Shown piece after piece: positions 1 through 12,900 of a DNA stretch of 64,000 nt. This DNA is from Pseudo-nitzschia pungens (taxonomy: Eukaryota; Bacillariophyta; Bacillariophyceae; Bacillariales; Bacillariaceae). The translations under genes were made by a program, and so were the position numbers. Location: assembly GCA_037355855.1 (NCBI GenBank), contig CM074764.1, positions 4,464,001-4,528,000 on the forward strand, read 5' to 3'. The stretch's first letter is position 1, and every line of letters starts with the position of its first letter. The notes beneath the pieces were generated by a model. It did no database searches. It saw only the letters and a program-made list of their open reading frames with translations, and was not told where the DNA came from.

Positions 1-985
1 TCAGACGAAGGTTTGTCACGTGGGATGAGACTGAGATCACCAACTCTCTCAAGAGGACTGTCATCATCACCAATTCCAGGGATTTCATAAGAAGGTTTTC
101 GAGCCCAATGATAGTCAGGTTCTCCCATCATCTTTGGTTTCCAATCACGGGGGATTGCTCTTACGTCACCTGGTCTATCAAAGATACCATCATCACCAGG
201 TGCTTCAGGAATCTTTTGCGATGGGTTGCGCTCCCAGGTCTCTTCATTGTCTTTTTCTGATTCTCTTCCTTCTGGACTTTTATGGTGAGGAATTGACTCA
301 AACTCACCAGTTTTGTCAAAGGGGATGTTATCATTAGGTACTCCTGGAATCTTCTGACTTGATTGGCGAGACCATTCTACCTCAGGGTGAAGCTCCTCGG
401 GAGACTTTCCGTCACGGGGAATCGATCTTACGTCACCTGGTCTATCAAAGATACCATCATCACCAGGTGCTTCAGGAATCTTTTGCGATGGGTTGCGCTC
501 CCAGGTCTCTTCATTGTCATTTTCTGATTCTCTTCCTTCTGGACTTTTATGGTGAGGAATTGACTCAAACTCACCAGTTTTGTCAAAGGGGATGTTATCA
601 TTAGGTACTCCTGGAATCTTTTGACTTGATTGGCGAGACCATTCTACCTCAGGGTGAAGCTCCTCGGGAGACTTTCCGTCACGGGGAATCGATCTTACGT
701 CACCTGGTCTATCAAAGATATCATCATCACCATGTGCTTCAGGAATCTTTTGCGATGGGTTGCGCTCCCAGGTCTCTTCATTGTCATTTTCTGATTCTCT
801 TCCTTCTGGACTTTTATGGTGAGGAATTGACTCAAACTCACCAGTTTTGTCAAAGGGGATGTTATCATTAGGTACTCCTGGAATCTTTTGACTTGATTGG
901 CGAGACCATTCTACCTCAGGGTGAAGCTCCTCGGGAGACTTTCCGTCACGAGGAATCGATCTTACGTCACCTGGTCTATCAAAGA
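1..985 (-). repeat. 267-bp tandem repeat block (89 residues per unit)
   Basis: The landmark ACTTGATTGGCGAGACCATT recurs at about 357, 624 and 891, giving a 267-bp period; a further partial copy lies below 357. The copies differ by only a few bases. On the minus strand each unit encodes 89 residues made of two halves that keep SPE, one Trp and an FDK/FDR motif, so it is a distant version of the 273-bp unit further right. Both periods are multiples of three, as expected for a coding repeat. Confidence 0.85.
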
Positions 986-3900
986 CACTATCGTCCTCAG
1001 GAACCTTTCTGTCAGGACCAGTGGATTTTGAGTCCAAATTTCCCAACGTGTCCACTTCATCTTCAATCAAGTCTAAGTTGTTCTCTCGTAACCATGTAAA
1101 AACTTGTTCAATTTCTTTCGCTCTGTTTTCAGGGCTTTGTTCGGGTTTGTGAGGCAAAAACTGATCGATCGTCTCGAAAGGTCGAACCTCAGGATTGTGG
1201 GATCCACGAGGGTTACGCAGATACGTCAAAATGTCATCGAGGTCTTGTGCTCTACTTTCTGGAGAACGTGATCCTTGTTTGAGCCCCTCACGAACTGGAT
1301 TGAACCCGAGGAGCTCCTCATCGTCTGTCAGTTTCAAATTATTCTGGCGCATCCAATGCAAGACTCCCTCAATTTCCTCTGCTCGGTCCTCCGGAGCCTG
1401 CTTCGTCTCTTTAGGCAAAAGTTGATCAACTAGAATCATTTCTTTGCTTGGCTCATCGTTGTCGACGTTTGGCCGACCTTTCCTAATCCATTTCAAAACT
1501 CTATCCAGATCCTTAAGCCTCTCTGCAGGTGATCGAGGTTTAAGATCCATTGCTTTCTCCTCTTTGGTCCAAGGCAGAATTGAGAAATGTTCTGGAAGAA
1601 GGTTATTGTTCTGACGTGCCCAATCAATTGCTGTTTCGATTTCACTAGCCCTGTCAAAAGGCTTCTGTAATGGTCTGTTTGGTAGAAGGTTTTCGAAAGA
1701 CTCGAAATCCCCTGTTGGATCGTCAACATCATCTCTTCCTCGACGAATCCATTTAATAATGTTATTTCTCTCGTTGATTCGGTCGTCAGGGGATCGTCTC
1801 GTAATCGGAACAGAAGAACATTTTTCAGATCCATCACTCGGAGTAGCATTTCGAACCCAATCAAGAGCTTTCTCAATATCACTCGCACGATCGAAAAGGG
1901 TTTGTTGAGGATTTGGCGGCAACATGAGATCAGCGTTTCTGAATTCACCCAAAGGATCAAGAGACTCCGATCGACCACCACGTAACCAGTCATATATGTC
2001 ATTGACATCCTCATCTCGTTGCTCGGGACTACGTTTCGAAAGCGGAATATGGGAAACTGAAATAAGCGGCCAAGGAAACATCTCGTCAACAGGTTTCATA
2101 TTACGGTTTCGGCACCAATCGAAAACAGATTCGATATCACGAGCCCTTTCATCGATGGACTCATTTAAAACGGGTGGTAGAAGATTATCAATGTTTTTGA
2201 AATCGCACTGATTCGTATCTTTCTCATCAGGTCTTCCATCACGTAACCAATCGGTAATTCTTTCAACATCATTCAGACGTTCTTCGGGAGATCGGCACGA
2301 CATGCCTGGTAAAGACGGAGAAGGAGAAGCTTCATCATTTGATGCGAGCGCAGGCGAGACATTGTTGGATCTCATCCAGTTCAAAACACCCTCCAGGTCC
2401 TTGGCTCTGTCCTCAGGACTTTGCTTCTTCTTGGAAGGAAGCATCTGATCGATGGCATCGAACTCATCCGTAGGGCTGCCAGGCTTCTCGCTGGGTTTGC
2501 CCTGACGAATCCACTCCGTGATGTCATCAACATCAGCTTTCCTGTCTTCTGGAGATCTTCTCTTCACTGGAACAGAAGGAACCTTGTCAAACCCAACAGG
2601 CTTGTCCTCCTCCACATCTGGAACAGGCGAAACATTGTTGGATCTCATCCAGTTCAAAACACCCTCCAGGTCCTTGGCTCTGTCCTCAGGACTTTGCTTC
2701 TTCTTGGAAGGAAGCATCTGATCGATGGCATCGAACTCATCCGTAGGGCTGGTAGCAGGCTTGCTGGGTTTGCCCTGACGAATCCACTCCGTGATGTCAT
2801 CAACATCAGCTTTCCTGTCTTCTGGAGATCTTCTCTTCACTGGAACAGAAGGAACCTTGTCAAACCCAACAGGCTTGTCCTCCTCCACATCTGGAACAGG
2901 CGAAACATTGTTGGATCTCATCCAGTTCAAAACACCCTCCAGGTCCTTGGCTCTGTCCTCAGGACTTTGCTTCTTCTTGGAAGGAAGCATCTGATCGATG
3001 GCATCGAACTCATCCGTAGGGCTGCCAGGCTTCTCGCTGGGTTTGCCCTGACGAATCCACTCCGTGATGTCATCAACATCAGCTTTCCTGTCTTCTGGAG
3101 ATCTTCTCTTCACTGGAACAGAAGGAACCTTGTCAAACCCAACAGGCTTGTCCTCCTCCACATCTGGAACAGGCGAAACATTGTTGGATCTCATCCAGTT
3201 CAAAACACCCTCCAGGTCCTTGGCTCTGTCCTCAGGACTTTGCTTCTTCTTGGAAGGAAGCATCTGATCGATGGCATCGAACTCATCCGTAGGGCTGGTA
3301 GCAGGCTTGCTGGGTTTGCCCTGACGAATCCACTCCGTGATGTCATCAACATCAGCTTTCCTGTCTTCTGGAGATCTTCTCTTCACTGGAACAGAAGGAA
3401 CCTTGTCAAACCCAACAGGCTTGTCCTCCTCCACATCTGGAACAGGCGAAACATTGTTGGATCTCATCCAGTTCAAAACACCCTCCAGGTCCTTGGCTCT
3501 GTCCTCAGGACTTTGCTTCTTCTTGGAAGGAAGCATCTGATCGATGGCATCGAACTCATCCGTAGGGCTGGTAGCAGGCTTGCTGGGTTTGCCCTGACGA
3601 ATCCACTCCGTGATGTCATCAACATCAGCTTTCCTGTCTTCTGGAGATCTTCTCTTCACTGGAACAGAAGGAACCTTGTCAAACCCAACAGGCTTGTCCT
3701 CCTCCACATCTGGAACAGGCGAAACATTGTTGGATCTCATCCAGTTCAAAACACCCTCCAGGTCCTTGGCTCTGTCCTCAGGACTTTGCTTCTTCTTGGA
3801 AGGAAGCATCTGATCGATGGCATCGAACTCATCCGTAGGGCTGGTAGCAGGCTTGCTGGGTTTGCCCTGACGAATCCACTCCGTGATGTCATCAACATCA

Positions 3901-6900
3901 GCTTTCCTGTCTTCTGGAGATCTTCTCTTCACTGGAACAGAAGGAACCTTGTCAAACCCAACAGGCTTGTCCTCCTCCACATCTGGAACAGGCGAAACAT
4001 TGTTGGATCTCATCCAGTTCAAAACACCCTCCAGGTCCTTGGCTCTGTCCTCAGGACTTTGCTTCTTCTTGGAAGGAAGCATCTGATCGATGGCATCGAA
4101 CTCATCCGTAGGGCTGGTAGCAGGCTTGCTGGGTTTGCCCTGACGAATCCACTCCGTGATGTCATCAACATCAGCTTTCCTGTCTTCTGGAGATCTTCTC
4201 TTCACTGGAACAGAAGGAACCTTGTCAAACCCAACAGGCTTGTCCTCCTCCACATCTGGAACAGGCGAAACATTGTTGGATCTCATCCAGTTCAAAACAC
4301 CCTCCAGGTCCTTGGCTCTGTCCTCAGGACTTTGCTTCTTCTTGGAAGGAAGCATCTGATCGATGGCATCGAACTCATCCGTAGGGCTGGTAGCAGGCTT
4401 GCTGGGTTTGCCCTGACGAATCCACTCCGTGATGTCATCAACATCAGCTTTCCTGTCTTCTGGAGATCTTCTCTTCACTGGAACAGAAGGAACCTTGTCA
4501 AACCCAACAGGCTTGTCCTCCTCCACATCTGGAACAGGCGAAACATTGTTGGATCTCATCCAGTTCAAAACACCCTCCAGGTCCTTGGCTCTGTCCTCAG
4601 GACTTTGCTTCTTCTTGGAAGGAAGCATCTGATCGATGGCATCGAACTCATCCGTAGGGCTGGTAGCAGGCTTGCTGGGTTTGCCCTGACGAATCCACTC
4701 CGTGATGTCATCAACATCAGCTTTCCTGTCTTCTGGAGATCTTCTCTTCACTGGAACAGAAGGAACCTTGTCAAACCCAACAGGCTTGTCCTCCTCCACA
4801 TCTGGAACAGGCGAAACATTGTTGGATCTCATCCAGTTCAAAACACCCTCCAGGTCCTTGGCTCTGTCCTCAGGACTTTGCTTCTTCTTGGAAGGAAGCA
4901 TCTGATCGATGGCATCGAACTCATCCGTAGGGCTGGTAGCAGGCTTGCTGGGTTTGCCCTGACGAATCCACTCCGTGATGTCATCAACATCAGCTTTCCT
5001 GTCTTCTGGAGATCTTCTCTTCACTGGAACAGAAGGAACCTTGTCAAACCCAACAGGCTTGTCCTCCTCCACATCTGGAACAGGCGAAACATTGTTGGAT
5101 CTCATCCAGTTCAAAACACCCTCCAGGTCCTTGGCTCTGTCCTCAGGACTTTGCTTCTTCTTGGAAGGAAGCATCTGATCGATGGCATCGAACTCATCCG
5201 TAGGGCTGCCAGGCTTCTCGCTGGGTTTGCCCTGACGAATCCACTCCGTGATGTCATCAACATCAGCTTTCCTGTCTTCTGGAGATCTTCTCTTCACTGG
5301 AACAGAAGGAACCTTGTCAAACCCAACAGGCTTGTCCTCCTCCACATCTGGAACAGGCGAAACATTGTTGGATCTCATCCAGTTCAAAACACCCTCCAGG
5401 TCCTTGGCTCTGTCCTCAGGACTTTGCTTCTTCTTGGAAGGAAGCATCTGATCGATGGCATCGAACTCATCCGTAGGGCTGTAGCAGGCTTCTCGCTGGG
5501 TTTGCCCTGACGAATCCACTCCGTGATGTCATCAACATCAGCTTTCCTGTCTTCTGGAGATCTTCTCTTCACTGGAACAGAAGGAACCTTGTCAAACCCA
5601 ACAGGCTTGTCCTCCTCCACATCTGGAACAGGCGAAACATTGTTGGATCTCATCCAGTTCAAAACACCCTCCAGGTCCTTGGCTCTGTCCTCAGGACTTT
5701 GCTTCTTCTTGGAAGGAAGCATCTGATCGATGGCATCGAACTCATCCGTAGGGCTGCCAGGCTTCTCGCTGGGTTTGCCCTGACGAATCCACTCCGTGAT
5801 GTCATCAACATCAGCTTTCCTGTCTTCTGGAGATCTTCTCTTCACTGGAACAGAAGGAACCTTGTCAAACCCAACAGGCTTGTCCTCCTCCACATCTGGA
5901 ACAGGCGAAACATTGTTGGATCTCATCCAGTTCAAAACACCCTCCAGGTCCTTGGCTCTGTCCTCAGGACTTTGCTTCTTCTTGGAAGGAAGCATCTGAT
6001 CGATGGCATCGAACTCATCCGTAGGGCTGGTCCAGGCTTCTCGCTGGGTTTGCCCTGACGAATCCACTCCGTGATGTCATCAACATCAGCTTTCCTGTCT
6101 TCTGGAGATCTTCTCTTCACTGGAACAGAAGGAACCTTGTCAAACCCAACAGGCTTGTCCTCCTCCACATCTGGAACAGGCGAAACATTGTTGGATCTCA
6201 TCCAGTTCAAAACACCCTCCAGGTCCTTGGCTCTGTCCTCAGGACTTTGCTTCTTCTTGGAAGGAAGCATCTGATCGATGGCATCGAACTCATCCGTAGG
6301 GCTGGCCAGGCTTCTCGCTGGGTTTGCCCTGACGAATCCACTCCGTGATGTCATCAACATCAGCTTTCCTGTCTTCTGGAGATCTTCTCTTCACTGGAAC
6401 AGAAGGAACCTTGTCAAACCCAACAGGCTTGTCCTCCTCCACATCTGGAACAGGCGAAACATTGTTGGATCTCATCCAGTTCAAAACACCCTCCAGGTCC
6501 TTGGCTCTGTCCTCAGGACTTTGCTTCTTCTTGGAAGGAAGCATCTGATCGATGGCATCGAACTCATCCGTAGGGCTGGTAGCAGGCTTGCTGGGTTTGC
6601 CCTGACGAATCCACTCCGTGATGTCATCAACATCAGCTTTCCTGTCTTCTGGAGATCTTCTCTTCACTGGAACAGAAGGAACCTTGTCAAACCCAACAGG
6701 CTTGTCCTCCTCCACATCTGGAACAGGCGAAACATTGTTGGATCTCATCCAGTTCAAAACACCCTCCAGGTCCTTGGCTCTGTCCTCAGGACTTTGCTTC
6801 TTCTTGGAAGGAAGCATCTGATCGATGGCATCGAACTCATCCGTAGGGCTGGCCAGGCTTCTCGCTGGGTTTGCCCTGACGAATCCACTCCGTGATGTCA

Positions 6901-9900
6901 TCAACATCAGCTTTCCTGTCTTCTGGAGATCTTCTCTTCACTGGAACAGAAGGAACCTTGTCAAACCCAACAGGCTTGTCCTCCTCCACATCTGGAACAG
7001 GCGAAACATTGTTGGATCTCATCCAGTTCAAAACACCCTCCAGGTCCTTGGCTCTGTCCTCAGGACTTTGCTTCTTCTTGGAAGGAAGCATCTGATCGAT
7101 GGCATCGAACTCATCCGTAGGGCTGGTAGCAGGCTTCGCTGGGTTTGCCCTGACGAATCCACTCCGTGATGTCATCAACATCAGCTTTCCTGTCTTCTGG
7201 AGATCTTCTCTTCACTGGAACAGAAGGAACCTTGTCAAACCCAACAGGCTTGTCCTCCTCCACATCTGGAACAGGCGAAACATTGTTGGATCTCATCCAG
7301 TTCAAAACACCCTCCAGGTCCTTGGCTCTGTCCTCAGGACTTTGCTTCTTCTTGGAAGGAAGCATCTGATCGATGGCATCGAACTCATCCGTAGGGCTGG
7401 TAGCAGGCTTCGCTGGGTTTGCCCTGACGAATCCACTCCGTGATGTCATCAACATCAGCTTTCCTGTCTTCTGGAGATCTTCTCTTCACTGGAACAGAAG
7501 GAACCTTGTCAAACCCAACAGGCTTGTCCTCCTCCACATCTGGAACAGGCGAAACATTGTTGGATCTCATCCAGTTCAAAACACCCTCCAGGTCCTTGGC
7601 TCTGTCCTCAGGACTTTGCTTCTTCTTGGAAGGAAGCATCTGATCGATGGCATCGAACTCATCCGTAGGGCTGCCAGGCTTCTCGCTGGGTTTGCCCTGA
7701 CGAATCCACTCCGTGATGTCATCAACATCAGCTTTCCTGTCTTCTGGAGATCTTCTCTTCACTGGAACAGAAGGAACCTTGTCAAACCCAACAGGCTTGT
7801 CCTCCTCCACATCTGGAACAGGCGAAACATTGTTGGATCTCATCCAGTTCAAAACACCCTCCAGGTCCTTGGCTCTGTCCTCAGGACTTTGCTTCTTCTT
7901 GGAAGGAAGCATCTGATCGATGGCATCGAACTCATCCGTAGGGCTGCCAGGCTTCTCGCTGGGTTTGCCCTGACGAATCCACTCCGTGATGTCATCAACA
8001 TCAGCTTTCCTGTCTTCTGGAGATCTTCTCTTCACTGGAACAGAAGGAACCTTGTCAAACCCAACAGGCTTGTCCTCCTCCACATCTGGAACAGGCGAAA
8101 CATTGTTGGATCTCATCCAGTTCAAAACACCCTCCAGGTCCTTGGCTCTGTCCTCAGGACTTTGCTTCTTCTTGGAAGGAAGCATCTGATCGATGGCATC
8201 GAACTCATCCGTAGGGCTGGTAGCAGGCTTCGCTGGGTTTGCCCTGACGAATCCACTCCGTGATGTCATCAACATCAGCTTTCCTGTCTTCTGGAGATCT
8301 TCTCTTCACTGGAACAGAAGGAACCTTGTCAAACCCAACAGGCTTGTCCTCCTCCACATCTGGAACAGGCGAAACATTGTTGGATCTCATCCAGTTCAAA
8401 ACACCCTCCAGGTCCTTGGCTCTGTCCTCAGGACTTTGCTTCTTCTTGGAAGGAAGCATCTGATCGATGGCATCGAACTCATCCGTAGGGCTGCCAGGCT
8501 TCTCGCTGGGTTTGCCCTGACGAATCCACTCCGTGATGTCATCAACATCAGCTTTCCTGTCTTCTGGAGATCTTCTCTTCACTGGAACAGAAGGAACCTT
8601 GTCAAACCCAACAGGCTTGTCCTCCTCCACATCTGGAACAGGCGAAACATTGTTGGATCTCATCCAGTTCAAAACACCCTCCAGGTCCTTGGCTCTGTCC
8701 TCAGGACTTTGCTTCTTCTTGGAAGGAAGCATCTGATCGATGGCATCGAACTCATCCGTAGGGCTGTAGCAGGCTTCTCGCTGGGTTTGCCCTGACGAAT
8801 CCACTCCGTGATGTCATCAACATCAGCTTTCCTGTCTTCTGGAGATCTTCTCTTCACTGGAACAGAAGGAACCTTGTCAAACCCAACAGGCTTGTCCTCC
8901 TCCACATCTGGAACAGGCGAAACATTGTTGGATCTCATCCAGTTCAAAACACCCTCCAGGTCCTTGGCTCTGTCCTCAGGACTTTGCTTCTTCTTGGAAG
9001 GAAGCATCTGATCGATGGCATCGAACTCATCCGTAGGGCTGGTAGCAGGCTTGCTGGGTTTGCCCTGACGAATCCACTCCGTGATGTCATCAACATCAGC
9101 TTTCCTGTCTTCTGGAGATCTTCTCTTCACTGGAACAGAAGGAACCTTGTCAAACCCAACAGGCTTGTCCTCCTCCACATCTGGAACAGGCGAAACATTG
9201 TTGGATCTCATCCAGTTCAAAACACCCTCCAGGTCCTTGGCTCTGTCCTCAGGACTTTGCTTCTTCTTGGAAGGAAGCATCTGATCGATGGCATCGAACT
9301 CATCCGTAGGGCTGCCAGGCTTCTCGCTGGGTTTGCCCTGACGAATCCACTCCGTGATGTCATCAACATCAGCTTTCCTGTCTTCTGGAGATCTTCTCTT
9401 CACTGGAACAGAAGGAACCTTGTCAAACCCAACAGGCTTGTCCTCCTCCACATCTGGAACAGGCGAAACATTGTTGGATCTCATCCAGTTCAAAACACCC
9501 TCCAGGTCCTTGGCTCTGTCCTCAGGACTTTGCTTCTTCTTGGAAGGAAGCATCTGATCGATGGCATCGAACTCATCCGTAGGGCTGGTAGCAGGCTTGC
9601 TGGGTTTGCCCTGACGAATCCACTCCGTGATGTCATCAACATCAGCTTTCCTGTCTTCTGGAGATCTTCTCTTCACTGGAACAGAAGGAACCTTGTCAAA
9701 CCCAACAGGCTTGTCCTCCTCCACATCTGGAACAGGCGAAACATTGTTGGATCTCATCCAGTTCAAAACACCCTCCAGGTCCTTGGCTCTGTCCTCAGGA
9801 CTTTGCTTCTTCTTGGAAGGAAGCATCTGATCGATGGCATCGAACTCATCCGTAGGGCTGCCAGGCTTCTCGCTGGGTTTGCCCTGACGAATCCACTCCG

Positions 9901-12900
9901 TGATGTCATCAACATCAGCTTTCCTGTCTTCTGGAGATCTTCTCTTCACTGGAACAGAAGGAACCTTGTCAAACCCAACAGGCTTGTCCTCCTCCACATC
10001 TGGAACAGGCGAAACATTGTTGGATCTCATCCAGTTCAAAACACCCTCCAGGTCCTTGGCTCTGTCCTCAGGACTTTGCTTCTTCTTGGAAGGAAGCATC
10101 TGATCGATGGCATCGAACTCATCCGTAGGGCTGGTAGCAGGCTTCTCGCTGGGTTTGCCCTGACGAATCCACTCCGTGATGTCATCAACATCAGCTTTCC
10201 TGTCTTCTGGAGATCTTCTCTTCACTGGAACAGAAGGAACCTTGTCAAACCCAACAGGCTTGTCCTCCTCCACATCTGGAACAGGCGAAACATTGTTGGA
10301 TCTCATCCAGTTCAAAACACCCTCCAGGTCCTTGGCTCTGTCCTCAGGACTTTGCTTCTTCTTGGAAGGAAGCATCTGATCGATGGCATCGAACTCATCC
10401 GTAGGGCTGGCCAGGCTTCTCGCTGGGTTTGCCCTGACGAATCCACTCCGTGATGTCATCAACATCAGCTTTCCTGTCTTCTGGAGATCTTCTCTTCACT
10501 GGAACAGAAGGAACCTTGTCAAACCCAACAGGCTTGTCCTCCTCCACATCTGGAACAGGCGAAACATTGTTGGATCTCATCCAGTTCAAAACACCCTCCA
10601 GGTCCTTGGCTCTGTCCTCAGGACTTTGCTTCTTCTTGGAAGGAAGCATCTGATCGATGGCATCGAACTCATCCGTAGGGCTGGCCAGGCTTCTCGCTGG
10701 GTTTGCCCTGACGAATCCACTCCGTGATGTCATCAACATCAGCTTTCCTGTCTTCTGGAGATCTTCTCTTCACTGGAACAGAAGGAACCTTGTCAAACCC
10801 AACAGGCTTGTCCTCCTCCACATCTGGAACAGGCGAAACATTGTTGGATCTCATCCAGTTCAAAACACCCTCCAGGTCCTTGGCTCTGTCCTCAGGACTT
10901 TGCTTCTTCTTGGAAGGAAGCATCTGATCGATGGCATCGAACTCATCCGTAGGGCTGGTAGCAGGCTTGCTGGGTTTGCCCTGACGAATCCACTCCGTGA
11001 TGTCATCAACATCAGCTTTCCTGTCTTCTGGAGATCTTCTCTTCACTGGAACAGAAGGAACCTTGTCAAACCCAACAGGCTTGTCCTCCTCCACATCTGG
11101 AACAGGCGAAACATTGTTGGATCTCATCCAGTTCAAAACACCCTCCAGGTCCTTGGCTCTGTCCTCAGGACTTTGCTTCTTCTTGGAAGGAAGCATCTGA
11201 TCGATGGCATCGAACTCATCCGTAGGGCTGCCAGGCTTCTCGCTGGGTTTGCCCTGACGAATCCACTCCGTGATGTCATCAACATCAGCTTTCCTGTCTT
11301 CTGGAGATCTTCTCTTCACTGGAACAGAAGGAACCTTGTCAAACCCAACAGGCTTGTCCTCCTCCACATCTGGAACAGGCGAAACATTGTTGGATCTCAT
11401 CCAGTTCAAAACACCCTCCAGGTCCTTGGCTCTGTCCTCAGGACTTTGCTTCTTCTTGGAAGGAAGCATCTGATCGATGGCATCGAACTCATCCGTAGGG
11501 CTGCCAGGCTTCTCGCTGGGTTTGCCCTGACGAATCCACTCCGTGATGTCATCAACATCAGCTTTCCTGTCTTCTGGAGATCTTCTCTTCACTGGAACAG
11601 AAGGAACCTTGTCAAACCCAACAGGCTTGTCCTCCTCCACATCTGGAACAGGCGAAACATTGTTGGATCTCATCCAGTTCAAAACACCCTCCAGGTCCTT
11701 GGCTCTGTCCTCAGGACTTTGCTTCTTCTTGGAAGGAAGCATCTGATCGATGGCATCGAACTCATCCGTAGGGCTGGTAGCAGGCTTGCTGGGTTTGCCC
11801 TGACGAATCCACTCCGTGATGTCATCAACATCAGCTTTCCTGTCTTCTGGAGATCTTCTCTTCACTGGAACAGAAGGAACCTTGTCAAACCCAACAGGCT
11901 TGTCCTCCTCCACATCTGGAACAGGCGAAACATTGTTGGATCTCATCCAGTTCAAAACACCCTCCAGGTCCTTGGCTCTGTCCTCAGGACTTTGCTTCTT
12001 CTTGGAAGGAAGCATCTGATCGATGGCATCGAACTCATCCGTAGGGCTGGTAGCAGGCTTCGCTGGGTTTGCCCTGACGAATCCACTCCGTGATGTCATC
12101 AACATCAGCTTTCCTGTCTTCTGGAGATCTTCTCTTCACTGGAACAGAAGGAACCTTGTCAAACCCAACAGGCTTGTCCTCCTCCACATCTGGAACAGGC
12201 GAAACATTGTTGGATCTCATCCAGTTCAAAACACCCTCCAGGTCCTTGGCTCTGTCCTCAGGACTTTGCTTCTTCTTGGAAGGAAGCATCTGATCGATGG
12301 CATCGAACTCATCCGTAGGGCTGGCCAGGCTTCTCGCTGGGTTTGCCCTGACGAATCCACTCCGTGATGTCATCAACATCAGCTTTCCTGTCTTCTGGAG
12401 ATCTTCTCTTCACTGGAACAGAAGGAACCTTGTCAAACCCAACAGGCTTGTCCTCCTCCACATCTGGAACAGGCGAAACATTGTTGGATCTCATCCAGTT
12501 CAAAACACCCTCCAGGTCCTTGGCTCTGTCCTCAGGACTTTGCTTCTTCTTGGAAGGAAGCATCTGATCGATGGCATCGAACTCATCCGTAGGGCTGGTA
12601 GCAGGCTTCGCTGGGTTTGCCCTGACGAATCCACTCCGTGATGTCATCAACATCAGCTTTCCTGTCTTCTGGAGATCTTCTCTTCACTGGAACAGAAGGA
12701 ACCTTGTCAAACCCAACAGGCTTGTCCTCCTCCACATCTGGAACAGGCGAAACATTGTTGGATCTCATCCAGTTCAAAACACCCTCCAGGTCCTTGGCTC
12801 TGTCCTCAGGACTTTGCTTCTTCTTGGAAGGAAGCATCTGATCGATGGCATCGAACTCATCCGTAGGGCTGGTAGCAGGCTTCGCTGGGTTTGCCCTGAC

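Noticed and set aside
1493..2089. Minus-strand frame of 198 codons with a Met start
   Set aside because: It is out of frame with the repeat protein; the true frame in this interval gives the SPE/W-x-R pattern.
2421..5510. A plus-strand open frame of over 1,000 codons through the 273-bp array, and dozens of identical 67-codon frames
   Set aside because: Any frame without a stop in a 273-bp unit stays open through the array. Only the minus frame keeps its protein pattern in the diverged units at 986-2,351.
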